Notes under the pieces: model-generated
What the model saw: the letters and a program-made list of their open reading frames with translations, nothing else
Database searches by the model: none
Told to the model about the DNA's origin: nothing
Translations under genes and position numbers: made by a program
Source of the DNA: JAHEFT01 sp964443145
GTDB lineage: Bacteria; Pseudomonadota; Gammaproteobacteria; Xanthomonadales; SZUA-36
Direction: 5' to 3'
Length of the DNA stretch: 20,781 bases
Assembly (NCBI GenBank): GCA_964443145.1
Contig: CAYUBS010000044.1
Location: forward strand, 1-20,781
Shown: one piece after another, positions 6,807-14,040 of the stretch
How positions within the stretch are numbered: the first letter of the stretch is position 1
Layout: each line of letters begins with the position of its first letter

Positions 6807-8837
6807 ATGACACAGGAATATCCGAACCTCCTGGCCCCACTGGACCTGGGCTTTATGACGCTGAAGAACAGGGTCTTGATGGGCTCGATGCATACAGGGT
6901 TGGAAGACCGTGCGAAAGACTACCCAAAACTGGCCGCCTATTTTGCAGAGCGGGCGGCAGGGGGTGTAGGGCTGATTGTGACCGGCGGCATGGCGCCGAC
7001 GATCAGCGGCTGGCTCGGTCCATTTGCTTCCTCAATGATATTCCCGTGGCAAGTGCGGCATCACAAAAAAGTAACCCAGGCGGTACACGCTGAAAATGGC
7101 CGCATTTGCATGCAAATTCTGCATGCCGGTCGGTACGGCTATCACCCCTTGTCGGTTGCACCGAGTGCCATCCAGTCCCCGATCACTCCCTTCAAGCCAC
7201 GGGCTCTGTCTAAAATGGGGATCAAGCGTGAGATTCGGGGATTCATCCGGGCGGCAAAGCTGGCGAAAAAGGCTGGATATGACGGGGTGGAGGTGATGGG
7301 GTCGGAAGGTTACCTGATCAATGAGTTTACGACACCGCGGGTCAACAAGCGCAAAGACGAGTGGGGCGGCGAAGCAGCGGGTCGTTATCGAATTGCTGTA
7401 GAGATTGTGCGCCGGATCCGGGAAGCCGTGGGGCCGGACTTTATCATTATCTATCGGCTGTCAATGCTCGACCTGGTGCCGGATGGTAACAGCTGGGATG
7501 AAGTTGTGGCTCAGGCCAGGGCTGTAGAAGAAGCCGGTGCCACGATCATCAATACCGGAATTGGCTGGCATGAAGCCCGTATTCCGACCATAGCGACGAT
7601 GGTTCCGCGGGCCGGTTTTTCCTGGGTCACCAGGCGTCTGAAGGGAGAGGTGGGTATTCCTCTGGTGACTACCAACCGAATCAATACGGCAGAGGTTGCC
7701 GAGAAAGTCCTTGCGCAAGGTGATGCGGACATGGTCTCGATGGCCCGCCCCCTGCTGTCCGACTCACAGTTCGTGGTCAAGGCGGCATCCGGCAGGGCAG
7801 ATGAGATTAACGTCTGTATTGCATGCAACCAGGCCTGCCTGGATCACACGTTCAGCCGGAAAACGGCATCGTGTTTGCTCAACCCCAGGGCTTGTCACGA
7901 GACCGAGCTGAATTACCTGCCGGCTAAAAAGACCAAAACCCTGGCAGTAGTCGGGGCCGGCCCGGCCGGGTTGGCATTTTCCTGCGTCGCGGCAGAGCGT
8001 GGGCACAAGGTGGTCCTGTTTGACTCTGCGGACAGGATTGGGGGGCAATTCAATATGGCCAAACGGATTCCGGGCAAGGAAGAGTTTTACGAAGCCCTGA
8101 AATACTATGGCCGGCAACTTGAAGTAAAAGGCGTTGACCTGCGGCTTGGCGTCCGTGCAGATGCTGCGATGCTGGAAGACTTCGATGAAGTCATCCTGGC
8201 TACCGGGGTGATGCCACGAACACCTGAAATAGAAGGTATTGGTCACGAGAAAGTCCTGAGCTATATCGACGTGCTCAAAAACGGCGCTGAAGTAGGTAAG
8301 CGGGTGGCCATTATCGGGGCCGGCGGGATCGGTTTCGACGTATCCGAATTCCTGGGAGAAGAAGCGCACGATGAACCGGTATTTCCGACCCCCGAAGCTT
8401 TTGCCCGCCAATGGGGGATCGACATGACCATGCAGGCGAGGGGAGGCGTGAAGGGAGTGGCGGCTGAGCCTGAACCGATGGCCCGCGAAATCTGGCTGCT
8501 ACAACGCAAGTCGAGTAAACCCGGCAAAGACCTGGGCAAGACTACCGGCTGGGTGCATCGCCTTAGCTTGCGCAAACGCGGCGTCAAAATGCTGGCTGGA
8601 GTTAACTACAAACGGATCGATGAATTTGGCCTGCATATAGAGCAGGATGGCGAGGAAAAGCTGCTCGAGGTGGATCATGTCATTACCTGTGCAGGGCAGG
8701 TTCCCTGTAGGGAATTGCAGGAACCGCTCGGCCTCGCCGGCAAAACAGTACACGTGATCGGTGGTGCGGATGTTGCGGCCGAACTGGACGCGAAGCGGGC
8801 AATTAAGCAGGGATCCGAGTTGGCTGCGGCAATCTGA
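6807..8837 (+). CDS. fadH: NADPH-dependent 2,4-dienoyl-CoA reductase FadH
   Basis: FadH reduces 2,4-dienoyl-CoA during beta-oxidation of unsaturated fatty acids, using FMN, FAD and a 4Fe-4S cluster. The 676-residue protein matches the E. coli enzyme (672) along its whole length. The N-terminal FMN barrel begins YPNLLAPLDLGFMTLKN. The active-site tyrosine and histidine correspond to Y169 (GSEGYLINEF) and H255 (TGIGWHEAR). The cluster cysteines are C337, C340, C344 and C356. The FAD/NADPH half starts at VVGAGPAGLA (381-390), with a second nucleotide-binding motif VAIIGAGGIGFD. The start ATG follows AAGGA within the end of the preceding gene and lies one base after its stop. An in-frame ATG at 6693 inside the phosphorylase gene is rejected because it would add residues absent from the family. 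Functionally it is unrelated to its upstream neighbours. Confidence 0.97.
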   Translation: MTQEYPNLLAPLDLGFMTLKNRVLMGSMHTGLEDRAKDYPKLAAYFAERAAGGVGLIVTGGMAPTISGWLGPFASSMIFPWQVRHHKKVTQAVHAENGRICMQILHAGRYGYHPLSVAPSAIQSPITPFKPRALSKMGIKREIRGFIRAAKLAKKAGYDGVEVMGSEGYLINEFTTPRVNKRKDEWGGEAAGRYRIAVEIVRRIREAVGPDFIIIYRLSMLDLVPDGNSWDEVVAQARAVEEAGATIINTGIGWHEARIPTIATMVPRAGFSWVTRRLKGEVGIPLVTTNRINTAEVAEKVLAQGDADMVSMARPLLSDSQFVVKAASGRADEINVCIACNQACLDHTFSRKTASCLLNPRACHETELNYLPAKKTKTLAVVGAGPAGLAFSCVAAERGHKVVLFDSADRIGGQFNMAKRIPGKEEFYEALKYYGRQLEVKGVDLRLGVRADAAMLEDFDEVILATGVMPRTPEIEGIGHEKVLSYIDVLKNGAEVGKRVAIIGAGGIGFDVSEFLGEEAHDEPVFPTPEAFARQWGIDMTMQARGGVKGVAAEPEPMAREIWLLQRKSSKPGKDLGKTTGWVHRLSLRKRGVKMLAGVNYKRIDEFGLHIEQDGEEKLLEVDHVITCAGQVPCRELQEPLGLAGKTVHVIGGADVAAELDAKRAIKQGSELAAAI

Positions 8838-8848
8838 GTCGGAAAATA

Positions 8849-10039
8849 ATGTTGAGGTTCCTCATTTACTTAATGCTGCTCCTGGGTACAGCCACGCTGT
8901 CAGCAGCAGGTGAAACTGATTCGGAGGCCGGGTCCGAGGCCGAAGTTGAGGTTGAGGCTGGGCAGGAAACAGTCGAACCCGATAAGGACCAGAAAAAGGC
9001 TAAAAAAAAGAATAAGTCCGGTTATCGACTCCTTCCCATTCCCATCATCATTACAGAGCCGGCCATTGGCCAGGGTCTTGGTGTGGCGCTTGCGTTGTTT
9101 CACCCGCCGAAATCGGGTAAAGAAGACGAAACGAAGCTCACGACGCTGGGGTCTTTTTCCGAATCGTCCCCACGGAAGGCCCCGCCTGTCGTGACCGGTG
9201 TTGCTGGTGCTTATACCAGTTCCAAGTCATGGTTTGGTGCGGTTGGCCACTCAAATAACTGGAAAAATGACTCCATTCGTTACTCGGGCGTACTGGCCCG
9301 GGCCAGGGTGAATTCCAAGATATTTATTGCCAACCTTCCGGTTAAATTCAGCATCGATACGAACCTGGTTTACCAGGACATGAAATTCCGGATTAAGGAA
9401 AGTGATTTCATGCTTGGGGCGGGCATCAGTTATATGGATGCAGATAATGTATTTGGTCTCGGTTTGCCGGAAACTGAAGACGACTTGCAGTTTGCCTCCA
9501 GCTTCAAAAATATCGGCGTGGCCGGTAAGTTTATCTATGAAACCCGCGACAACTCGATGAACCCGCGCTCCGGACAGATTGCCGAATTGAGTGTTTGGCG
9601 TTATGACGATGCGATCGGTAGCGACTATGACTACTGGTCCGGAAAAATAAAGGGCTTGTCCTTTCATAAACTGACGGAAAAATTAACCCTTGGATTGCGC
9701 CTGGAGGTTTCCGGCGTGGATGGCAGGGTGCCCTTTTTTGCGGTTCCTTATGTCAAATTAAGAGGCGTTCCAGCCTTGCGTTATCAGAACAAGTTTGCCG
9801 GAGCGGCTGAAGCAGAGCTACGTTATTTGATAAGGCCTCGTTGGGAGGCCAGTGTATTCGGCGGGCTCGGCTTTACCAGTGATCATTACGTCATCTACGA
9901 CAACCCGGACAGTATTTATAATTTCGGAATTGGTGGAAAGTACAATATTTTCGTGGAGCACAATGTGTGGTTAGGAGTGGATGTTGCCCGCGGGCCGGAT
10001 GATACGAGCTGGTATGTCCAGGTTGGACATCCCTGGTAG
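8849..10039 (+). CDS. BamA/TamA-type (D15 surface antigen) outer-membrane beta-barrel protein
   Basis: The protein has 396 residues. A signal peptide (hydrophobic core FLIYLMLLLGTATLSAA) is followed by a short acidic stretch rich in Glu and then a lysine-rich stretch (KKAKKKNK), roughly residues 22-57. The remainder is a predicted outer-membrane barrel of alternating strands, including YRLLPIPIIITEPAIGQGLG, FIYETRDNSMNPRSGQ and KLRGVPALRYQNKFAG. The segment TRDNSMNPRSG and the RG-P-R-Y motif are hallmarks of the C-terminal barrel domain of the Omp85/D15 superfamily. The chain ends in an aromatic residue (Trp), which suits recognition by the Bam machinery. There are no POTRA repeats, so it is not BamA or TamA itself. 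It lies 11 bases after fadH with only a weak GGAAA ribosome-binding site. A role with fadH, such as lipid uptake, is speculation; cargo and function are unknown. Confidence 0.75.
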   Translation: MLRFLIYLMLLLGTATLSAAGETDSEAGSEAEVEVEAGQETVEPDKDQKKAKKKNKSGYRLLPIPIIITEPAIGQGLGVALALFHPPKSGKEDETKLTTLGSFSESSPRKAPPVVTGVAGAYTSSKSWFGAVGHSNNWKNDSIRYSGVLARARVNSKIFIANLPVKFSIDTNLVYQDMKFRIKESDFMLGAGISYMDADNVFGLGLPETEDDLQFASSFKNIGVAGKFIYETRDNSMNPRSGQIAELSVWRYDDAIGSDYDYWSGKIKGLSFHKLTEKLTLGLRLEVSGVDGRVPFFAVPYVKLRGVPALRYQNKFAGAAEAELRYLIRPRWEASVFGGLGFTSDHYVIYDNPDSIYNFGIGGKYNIFVEHNVWLGVDVARGPDDTSWYVQVGHPW

Positions 10040-10072
10040 TCGGCCGGATTAATTAGAAACAGAGGCGTAATC

Positions 10073-10618
10073 ATGAAAATTCTCGGGCTATCAGGAAGTC
10101 TCAGACAGGCATCATACAATTCTGCTTTGCTCAGGGCAGCGCAGGCTCTTTTTCCTGACCTGATCGAACCAGGCGATATCAGCAGCATTCCACTTTATGA
10201 CGCTGATCTGGAAGCGGAAGGCATACCGGATTCGGTCATTCAGTTGAAAAAACAGTTGGCCGAAGCCTCCGGTCTGTTGCTGTTTAGCCCTGAATACAAC
10301 AATTCAGTCCCTGGTGTATTGAAAAATACAATTGACTGGATGTCCCGTCCTTCTGCAGGTATCGGTAACGTTTTTCGCGGAAAACCGGTGGCGATAAGTG
10401 GTGCATCACCGGGTGGATTTGGAACCGTTCTTGCCCAAAATGCCTGGCTGCCTGTCTTTCGCCTGCTTGGCGCGAATATATTTTCCGGCGGTCGGTTGAT
10501 GGTTTCAGGTGCCGCCTCGATTTTTGATGACGAAGGTTCGCTGGCAGACGATGTCGTTCGCGAACGTCTGGAGCAATACATCCGGGATTTCAGGGGTTTT
10601 TGTATTCCTCAGGATTGA
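10073..10618 (+). CDS. NAD(P)H-dependent FMN reductase / quinone reductase (flavodoxin-like)
   Basis: This 181-residue protein belongs to the NADPH-dependent FMN reductase family (ChrR/YieF/SsuE-like flavodoxin fold). Such enzymes pass electrons from NAD(P)H through FMN to quinones, chromate, azo compounds or flavin. The N-terminal phosphate-binding loop GSLRQASYNSALLR (residues 8-21) contacts the FMN phosphate. SPEYNNSVPGVLKNTIDW (72-89) is the family's second FMN-binding signature. GKPVAISGASPGGFGT matches the third. An AGAGG site precedes the start by about seven bases. It lies 33 bases after the barrel protein and may be the last gene of that run. Its last ten bases overlap the end of nhaA on the other strand. 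The true electron acceptor cannot be told from sequence. Confidence 0.88.
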   Translation: MKILGLSGSLRQASYNSALLRAAQALFPDLIEPGDISSIPLYDADLEAEGIPDSVIQLKKQLAEASGLLLFSPEYNNSVPGVLKNTIDWMSRPSAGIGNVFRGKPVAISGASPGGFGTVLAQNAWLPVFRLLGANIFSGGRLMVSGAASIFDDEGSLADDVVRERLEQYIRDFRGFCIPQD

Positions 10619-11823
10619 TTACTGTCTTTTTCAACCAGTTTGGGTAACGTCAGGTGCAGTACGAACATGCCGGCAATAGCTGAAATGACAGAACCTACCA
10701 GCACCCCTAATTTAACGCTGGACAGCAGATTGAAATTACCGTGTTCGAAAGCCAGTGTGCCAATAAACAGGCTCATCGTAAATCCGATACCACACAGAAT
10801 TGCTACGCCATAAACCTGTCCCCAGGTGGTTCCTTCAGGCAGCTTGGCCAGGCCGGTCACGCGGGCCAGGAGCACCATGCCAAAAATGCCGACCTGCTTA
10901 CCGACAAAAAGCCCGAGGATAATACCCAGCGGCACACCGTTGGTCAGGGTATCAATGCCCATACCTCGAAAGGAAACTCCTGCATTGGCAAAAGCAAAAA
11001 TCGGTAATACGGCAAATGCGACCCAGGGATGGAGTGTATGCTCCAGGTGGCGGGCCGGCGAGTTGTCATCTCCGGCCTTGAGAGGAATAAATACCGCGAC
11101 GACCACCCCCGCGAGAGTGGCATGCACCCCCGATTTCAGAACGCATAACCAGATGAACAGGGCGACCAGCATATAAGGGGCGAGGTTCATGACCCGGTAG
11201 CGGTTGAGCACTGCCAGCGCGATAATGCCCAAACCGGCAAGGGCCAGCGAGATTACACTGAGATCAGAAGTGTAGAAGATCGCGATAATGACGACCGCTG
11301 CAATGTCATCCACGATCGCGATGGTGGTCAGGAATACCTTGAGCGATAGTGGAACCCGTGACCCCATCAACCCCAGCATGGCGAGCGCGAAAGCAATATC
11401 TGTTGCTGTCGGTATCGCCCAGCCGTTCTTCTGGCTGGCGAAGTCTCCATTGATGTACCAGAATATGGCTGCTGGAACGATCAGGCCGCCCAGCGCGGCC
11501 AGCACCGGCAATACTACCTGGTCCGGTCGGGACAGCTGTCCTTCTACCATTTCCCGTTTGAGTTCCAGCCCGACCAGCATAAAAAAGAACACCATCAGCG
11601 CGTCATTAATCCACAAAAGGAGTGGTTTATCGACGCCGAGCCCGCCCAGGGTGATGGTCAGTTGCAGGCTAAGAAACCATTCGTAGGCAGTCTGTGCGAC
11701 AGAAATATTGGCCATGACCAACGCCAACACGGTTGCGCCTATCAGCAAGTAACCGCTTGAAGACTCAAGTTTTACAAATTCTCGCATTAAATCAATAGCA
11801 TTCTTAGGTTTCTTAATGGCCAT
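10609..11823 (-). CDS. nhaA: Na+/H+ antiporter NhaA
   Basis: NhaA is an inner-membrane electrogenic sodium/proton antiporter for pH and sodium homeostasis. The 404-residue protein has about twelve hydrophobic segments. It keeps the catalytic residues of the E. coli protein (388 residues): D142 in IPTATDIAFALA (E. coli D133), and the ion-binding pair D172-D173 in IVDDIAAVVIIAIFYT (E. coli D163-D164). The hairpin segment LVGLELKREMVEGQL and the C-terminal helix region LGLFVGKQVGIFG with its lysine are also conserved. No strong ribosome-binding site precedes the ATG. Upstream on the minus strand lies the palindrome GAATTATAATTC, whose -10-like core reads the same on both strands, so it may share a control region with the divergent winged-helix gene. 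Its 3' end overlaps the flavin reductase gene by ten bases in convergent orientation. Confidence 0.96.
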   Translation of the reverse strand: MAIKKPKNAIDLMREFVKLESSSGYLLIGATVLALVMANISVAQTAYEWFLSLQLTITLGGLGVDKPLLLWINDALMVFFFMLVGLELKREMVEGQLSRPDQVVLPVLAALGGLIVPAAIFWYINGDFASQKNGWAIPTATDIAFALAMLGLMGSRVPLSLKVFLTTIAIVDDIAAVVIIAIFYTSDLSVISLALAGLGIIALAVLNRYRVMNLAPYMLVALFIWLCVLKSGVHATLAGVVVAVFIPLKAGDDNSPARHLEHTLHPWVAFAVLPIFAFANAGVSFRGMGIDTLTNGVPLGIILGLFVGKQVGIFGMVLLARVTGLAKLPEGTTWGQVYGVAILCGIGFTMSLFIGTLAFEHGNFNLLSSVKLGVLVGSVISAIAGMFVLHLTLPKLVEKDSNQS

Positions 11824-11864
11824 TATCAGGTATCTTCCGGTCGCTGTTTATTCGAACACTGGAT

Positions 11865-11893
11865 TTGAAGAAAAACGAAACACGAATTATAAT
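11865..11893 (+). promoter_or_regulatory. Sigma-70 promoter of the winged-helix gene
   Basis: A -35 hexamer TTGAAG (11865-11870) is separated by exactly 17 bases from a perfect -10 hexamer TATAAT (11888-11893). Initiation near 11900 would give a leader of about 45 bases to the winged-helix gene and its oxidoreductase partner. Confidence 0.8.
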
Positions 11894-11895
11894 TC
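11884..11895. repeat. Perfect 12-base palindrome over the -10 element (operator candidate)
   Basis: GAATTATAATTC is a perfect palindrome covering the TATAAT -10 element between two divergent genes. A repressor, for example the winged-helix protein encoded just downstream, could bind here. It also places a TATAAT on the minus strand toward nhaA, though no good -35 hexamer accompanies it there. The operator role is inference. Confidence 0.4.
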
Positions 11896-11946
11896 ATCTA
11901 TGGATTCTGGATTCGATTTCAAAGCACATCTGACAGAGGCTACATG

Positions 11947-12408
11947 ATGGGTGATTGGACATTTTTCAGCAACTACGGACACGTACTTGTTTGCCTGGCG
12001 AGAGACCGGGAGATGCGTTTGCGCGATGTCGCGGTTGAAGTAGGAATAACAGAACGCGCGGTACAGAAGATTGTTCGTGATTTGCAGGATGCAGGCTTCA
12101 TCACCGTGTCGAAGCAGGGTAGGTGTAACCGATATCAAATTAATCGGCGTAAAGCCTTACGCCATGGGCTCGAATCGCAGGTTACGGTCGGCAAGTTGCT
12201 CGCCCTGGTCAGTAAGCCTGCCAGTCCTGCGAAGGAGCAGGTTTCCCCCGAAGAGGATATCGGACCGGAGGCGCAGCCGGCTCCTGCCGCGCCAAAGGCG
12301 GCTCCAAAGCCAGCGCCAAAGGCGGTAGAGAAACCCATTAAACCGGATGAGGAAGTTGAGAAGAAGCCAGCACCGGCTGGCACCCGGGAACAGGGTAGTC
12401 TCTTTTAG
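11947..12408 (+). CDS. Winged-helix DNA-binding protein with disordered Ala/Pro/Lys tail and QGSLF C terminus
   Basis: The protein has 153 residues. The N-terminal 75 form a MarR/GntR-like winged helix: DWTFFSNYGHVLVCLARD, then RLRDVAVEVGITERAVQKIV (helix-turn-helix) and DLQDAGFITVSKQGRCNRYQ (wing). A basic patch RRKALRHG follows. Residues from about 90 onward are low-complexity Ala/Pro/Lys/Glu (QPAPAAPKAAPKPAPKA), probably disordered, and the chain ends REQGSLF. The domain suggests a small transcription regulator or chromatin-like DNA-binding protein; its targets are unknown. Two adjacent ATGs exist (11944 and 11947). The AGAGG at 11935-11939 suits the second better by spacing. A near-consensus promoter lies upstream. 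The oxidoreductase gene begins eight bases after its stop, so the two form an operon. The last residues resemble a sliding-clamp-binding motif. Confidence 0.8.
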   Translation: MGDWTFFSNYGHVLVCLARDREMRLRDVAVEVGITERAVQKIVRDLQDAGFITVSKQGRCNRYQINRRKALRHGLESQVTVGKLLALVSKPASPAKEQVSPEEDIGPEAQPAPAAPKAAPKPAPKAVEKPIKPDEEVEKKPAPAGTREQGSLF

Positions 12409-12416
12409 GTGCTTTT

Positions 12417-13466
12417 ATGAACTGGATAATATACGGAGCCAATGGCTACACCGGAAAACTTATTGCAGAGGAAGCGGTACGCCGGGGTTTGAGCCCCATT
12501 CTGGCAGGACGAAACCGTGAGGCTATTGAGAGACTCGCCGGGGAGCTCAAGCTGGAGTGCCGGGTGTTCAGCCTGGATCAACCTGGGGAGGTGGAACGTG
12601 CCCTGCAGGGACTGAAACTGGTGCTGCACTGTGCGGGTCCGTTTTCCGTAACCAGCCAACCGATGATATCCGCCTGCCTGGCTGCCGGGGTTCATTACCT
12701 GGATATCACAGGGGAAATCTCTGTTTTTGAAAACGCGCACAGCCAGGATGAGCAGGCCCGCCGTGCCGACGTGGTGCTGATGCCCGGAGCTGGCTTTGAT
12801 GTGGTGCCTTCTGACTGTCTGGCTGCAAGCCTGGTAGCAGCCCTTCCCGCAGCGACGGGTTTGCAGCTTGCTTTTGAAGCCGCAGGTGGCTTGAGCCCCG
12901 GCACAGCCAAAACCAGTGTTGAGGGATTGGGCAATGGCGGGATGGTTCGGAAGGACGGGCAAATGAAGGAGGTTCCTCTTGCCTGGAAAACCCGCTCAGT
13001 TCCGTTCGCTCATGCGGAGCGAACCTGCGTGACTATCCCGTGGGGCGATGTGTATACCTCATTTGTCAGCACGGGCGTTCCGGACATTGAGGTGTATATT
13101 TCCGTTCCGCCTGCGGCCATTAAAAATTTACGCCGACTCAGGTTGGTGCAAAGCTTTCTGGGTCTGCGGTGGGTCCAGTCCTTCATGAAGAAGCGTATTG
13201 AAAACAGGGTCAGCGGACCTTCAGACCAGGCCCGGCAGGAAAGTTTTTCCGAGTTGTGGGGTGAAGTGGTGACTGCCGATGGGCGCTCGAAGTCAGCTAC
13301 CATGACCGCACCAAACGGTTACGACCTGACCATTACTGCCAGCCTTGGTATAGTTGAATACCTGCTGCAAAATGACATAGAGGGTGGATATTACACACCT
13401 TCATTGTTGATGGGGCCGGGCTATGCAGCAAGCTTACCGGGCGTGGAATTTAACCTGAAACCCTGA
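12417..13466 (+). CDS. Saccharopine dehydrogenase-like NAD(P)-binding oxidoreductase
   Basis: The 349-residue protein opens with a Rossmann nucleotide-binding motif, YGANGYTGKLIAEEAVRRG (residues 5-23). It then follows the pattern of the saccharopine-dehydrogenase-like / trans-acting enoyl reductase family: LAGRNREAIERLA, HCAGPFSVTSQPMISACLAA, VHYLDITGEISVFE, and MPGAGFDVVPSDCLA. These proteins are usually annotated as putative saccharopine dehydrogenases. In mycobacteria the group includes the enoyl reductase that acts with polyketide synthases, while most bacterial members have no known substrate. It is unlikely to make or use saccharopine here, since no lysine-pathway gene is nearby. The start is preceded by AGGTG overlapping the end of the winged-helix gene, eight bases upstream. 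Its last 17 bases overlap the end of yigZ on the opposite strand. Confidence 0.82.
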   Translation: MNWIIYGANGYTGKLIAEEAVRRGLSPILAGRNREAIERLAGELKLECRVFSLDQPGEVERALQGLKLVLHCAGPFSVTSQPMISACLAAGVHYLDITGEISVFENAHSQDEQARRADVVLMPGAGFDVVPSDCLAASLVAALPAATGLQLAFEAAGGLSPGTAKTSVEGLGNGGMVRKDGQMKEVPLAWKTRSVPFAHAERTCVTIPWGDVYTSFVSTGVPDIEVYISVPPAAIKNLRRLRLVQSFLGLRWVQSFMKKRIENRVSGPSDQARQESFSELWGEVVTADGRSKSATMTAPNGYDLTITASLGIVEYLLQNDIEGGYYTPSLLMGPGYAASLPGVEFNLKP

Positions 13467-14034
13467 CCGTTGCTTCGCCCCGGGTCATGTCCCTGAGCAT
13501 GGATTTCAACCGTTCATAATTTCCCTTTTCGATTCCGACACGTATTTCTACGCCGTCATCTCTGAATTCTTCAGCAAGTTTAGAGGCCGCACAGGTCTCA
13601 AGTGCGGCGTAAACCTGGCCTGTCCAGCTGAAACCTGCCTTTATCAAGCATTCAATTCGAGGTTTGATTTCGACGATACCCGCCCGGTCGATGCATTTGG
13701 CTGCGCTGCCGGAATAGGCCCTGATCAGGCCACCCACCCCGAGTTTTATTCCGCCAAAATAGCGAGTAACAACGACCATCGTGTGGTCCAGTTTCTTTCC
13801 CTCTATGGCCGAGAGAATGGGTTTTCCGGCCGTGCTCGCGGGCTCGCCATCATCATTAAACCGGTACTGGTGGTCCAGTTTCCAGGCCCAGCAATTATGT
13901 GAGGCCGAATGATCGCAAACGGACTCATAGAAATCGAGGGTTTCGGCAAGGCGGTCAACACGCGCCGTATGCGCAATAAACCGGCTACGTTTGATTTCAA
14001 TTTCAATGGAGGCTGGTCCGGCCAGAGTCAGCAT
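13450..14034 (-). CDS. yigZ: YigZ / IMPACT-family protein
   Basis: This 194-residue protein belongs to the YigZ (UPF0029/IMPACT) family; E. coli YigZ has 204 residues. The N-terminal IMPACT domain includes KRSRFIAHTARV near residue 14, DHSASHNCWAWKL near 41, DDGEPASTAGKPIL near 61, and the family signature RYFGGIKLGVGGLIRAYS near 90-107. The C-terminal DUF1949 ferredoxin-like domain occupies roughly residues 125-194. Bacterial members are poorly characterised; nucleic-acid or ribosome-related roles have been proposed. It starts six bases after the stop of the putative anti-sigma gene, with an AGGA about eleven bases before the ATG. It therefore appears to be the last gene of the minus-strand run, perhaps a passenger. 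Its 3' end overlaps the convergent oxidoreductase gene by 17 bases. Confidence 0.92.
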   Translation of the reverse strand: MLTLAGPASIEIEIKRSRFIAHTARVDRLAETLDFYESVCDHSASHNCWAWKLDHQYRFNDDGEPASTAGKPILSAIEGKKLDHTMVVVTRYFGGIKLGVGGLIRAYSGSAAKCIDRAGIVEIKPRIECLIKAGFSWTGQVYAALETCAASKLAEEFRDDGVEIRVGIEKGNYERLKSMLRDMTRGEATVRVSG

Positions 14035-14040
14035 CGAATC

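Noticed and set aside
8925..8985. Tandem repeat or CRISPR-like array in the GAGG/GAAG-rich stretch
   Set aside because: The repetition reflects Glu-rich coding (GAG, GAA, GAC codons) at the start of the barrel protein. No unit recurs exactly and there are no spacers.
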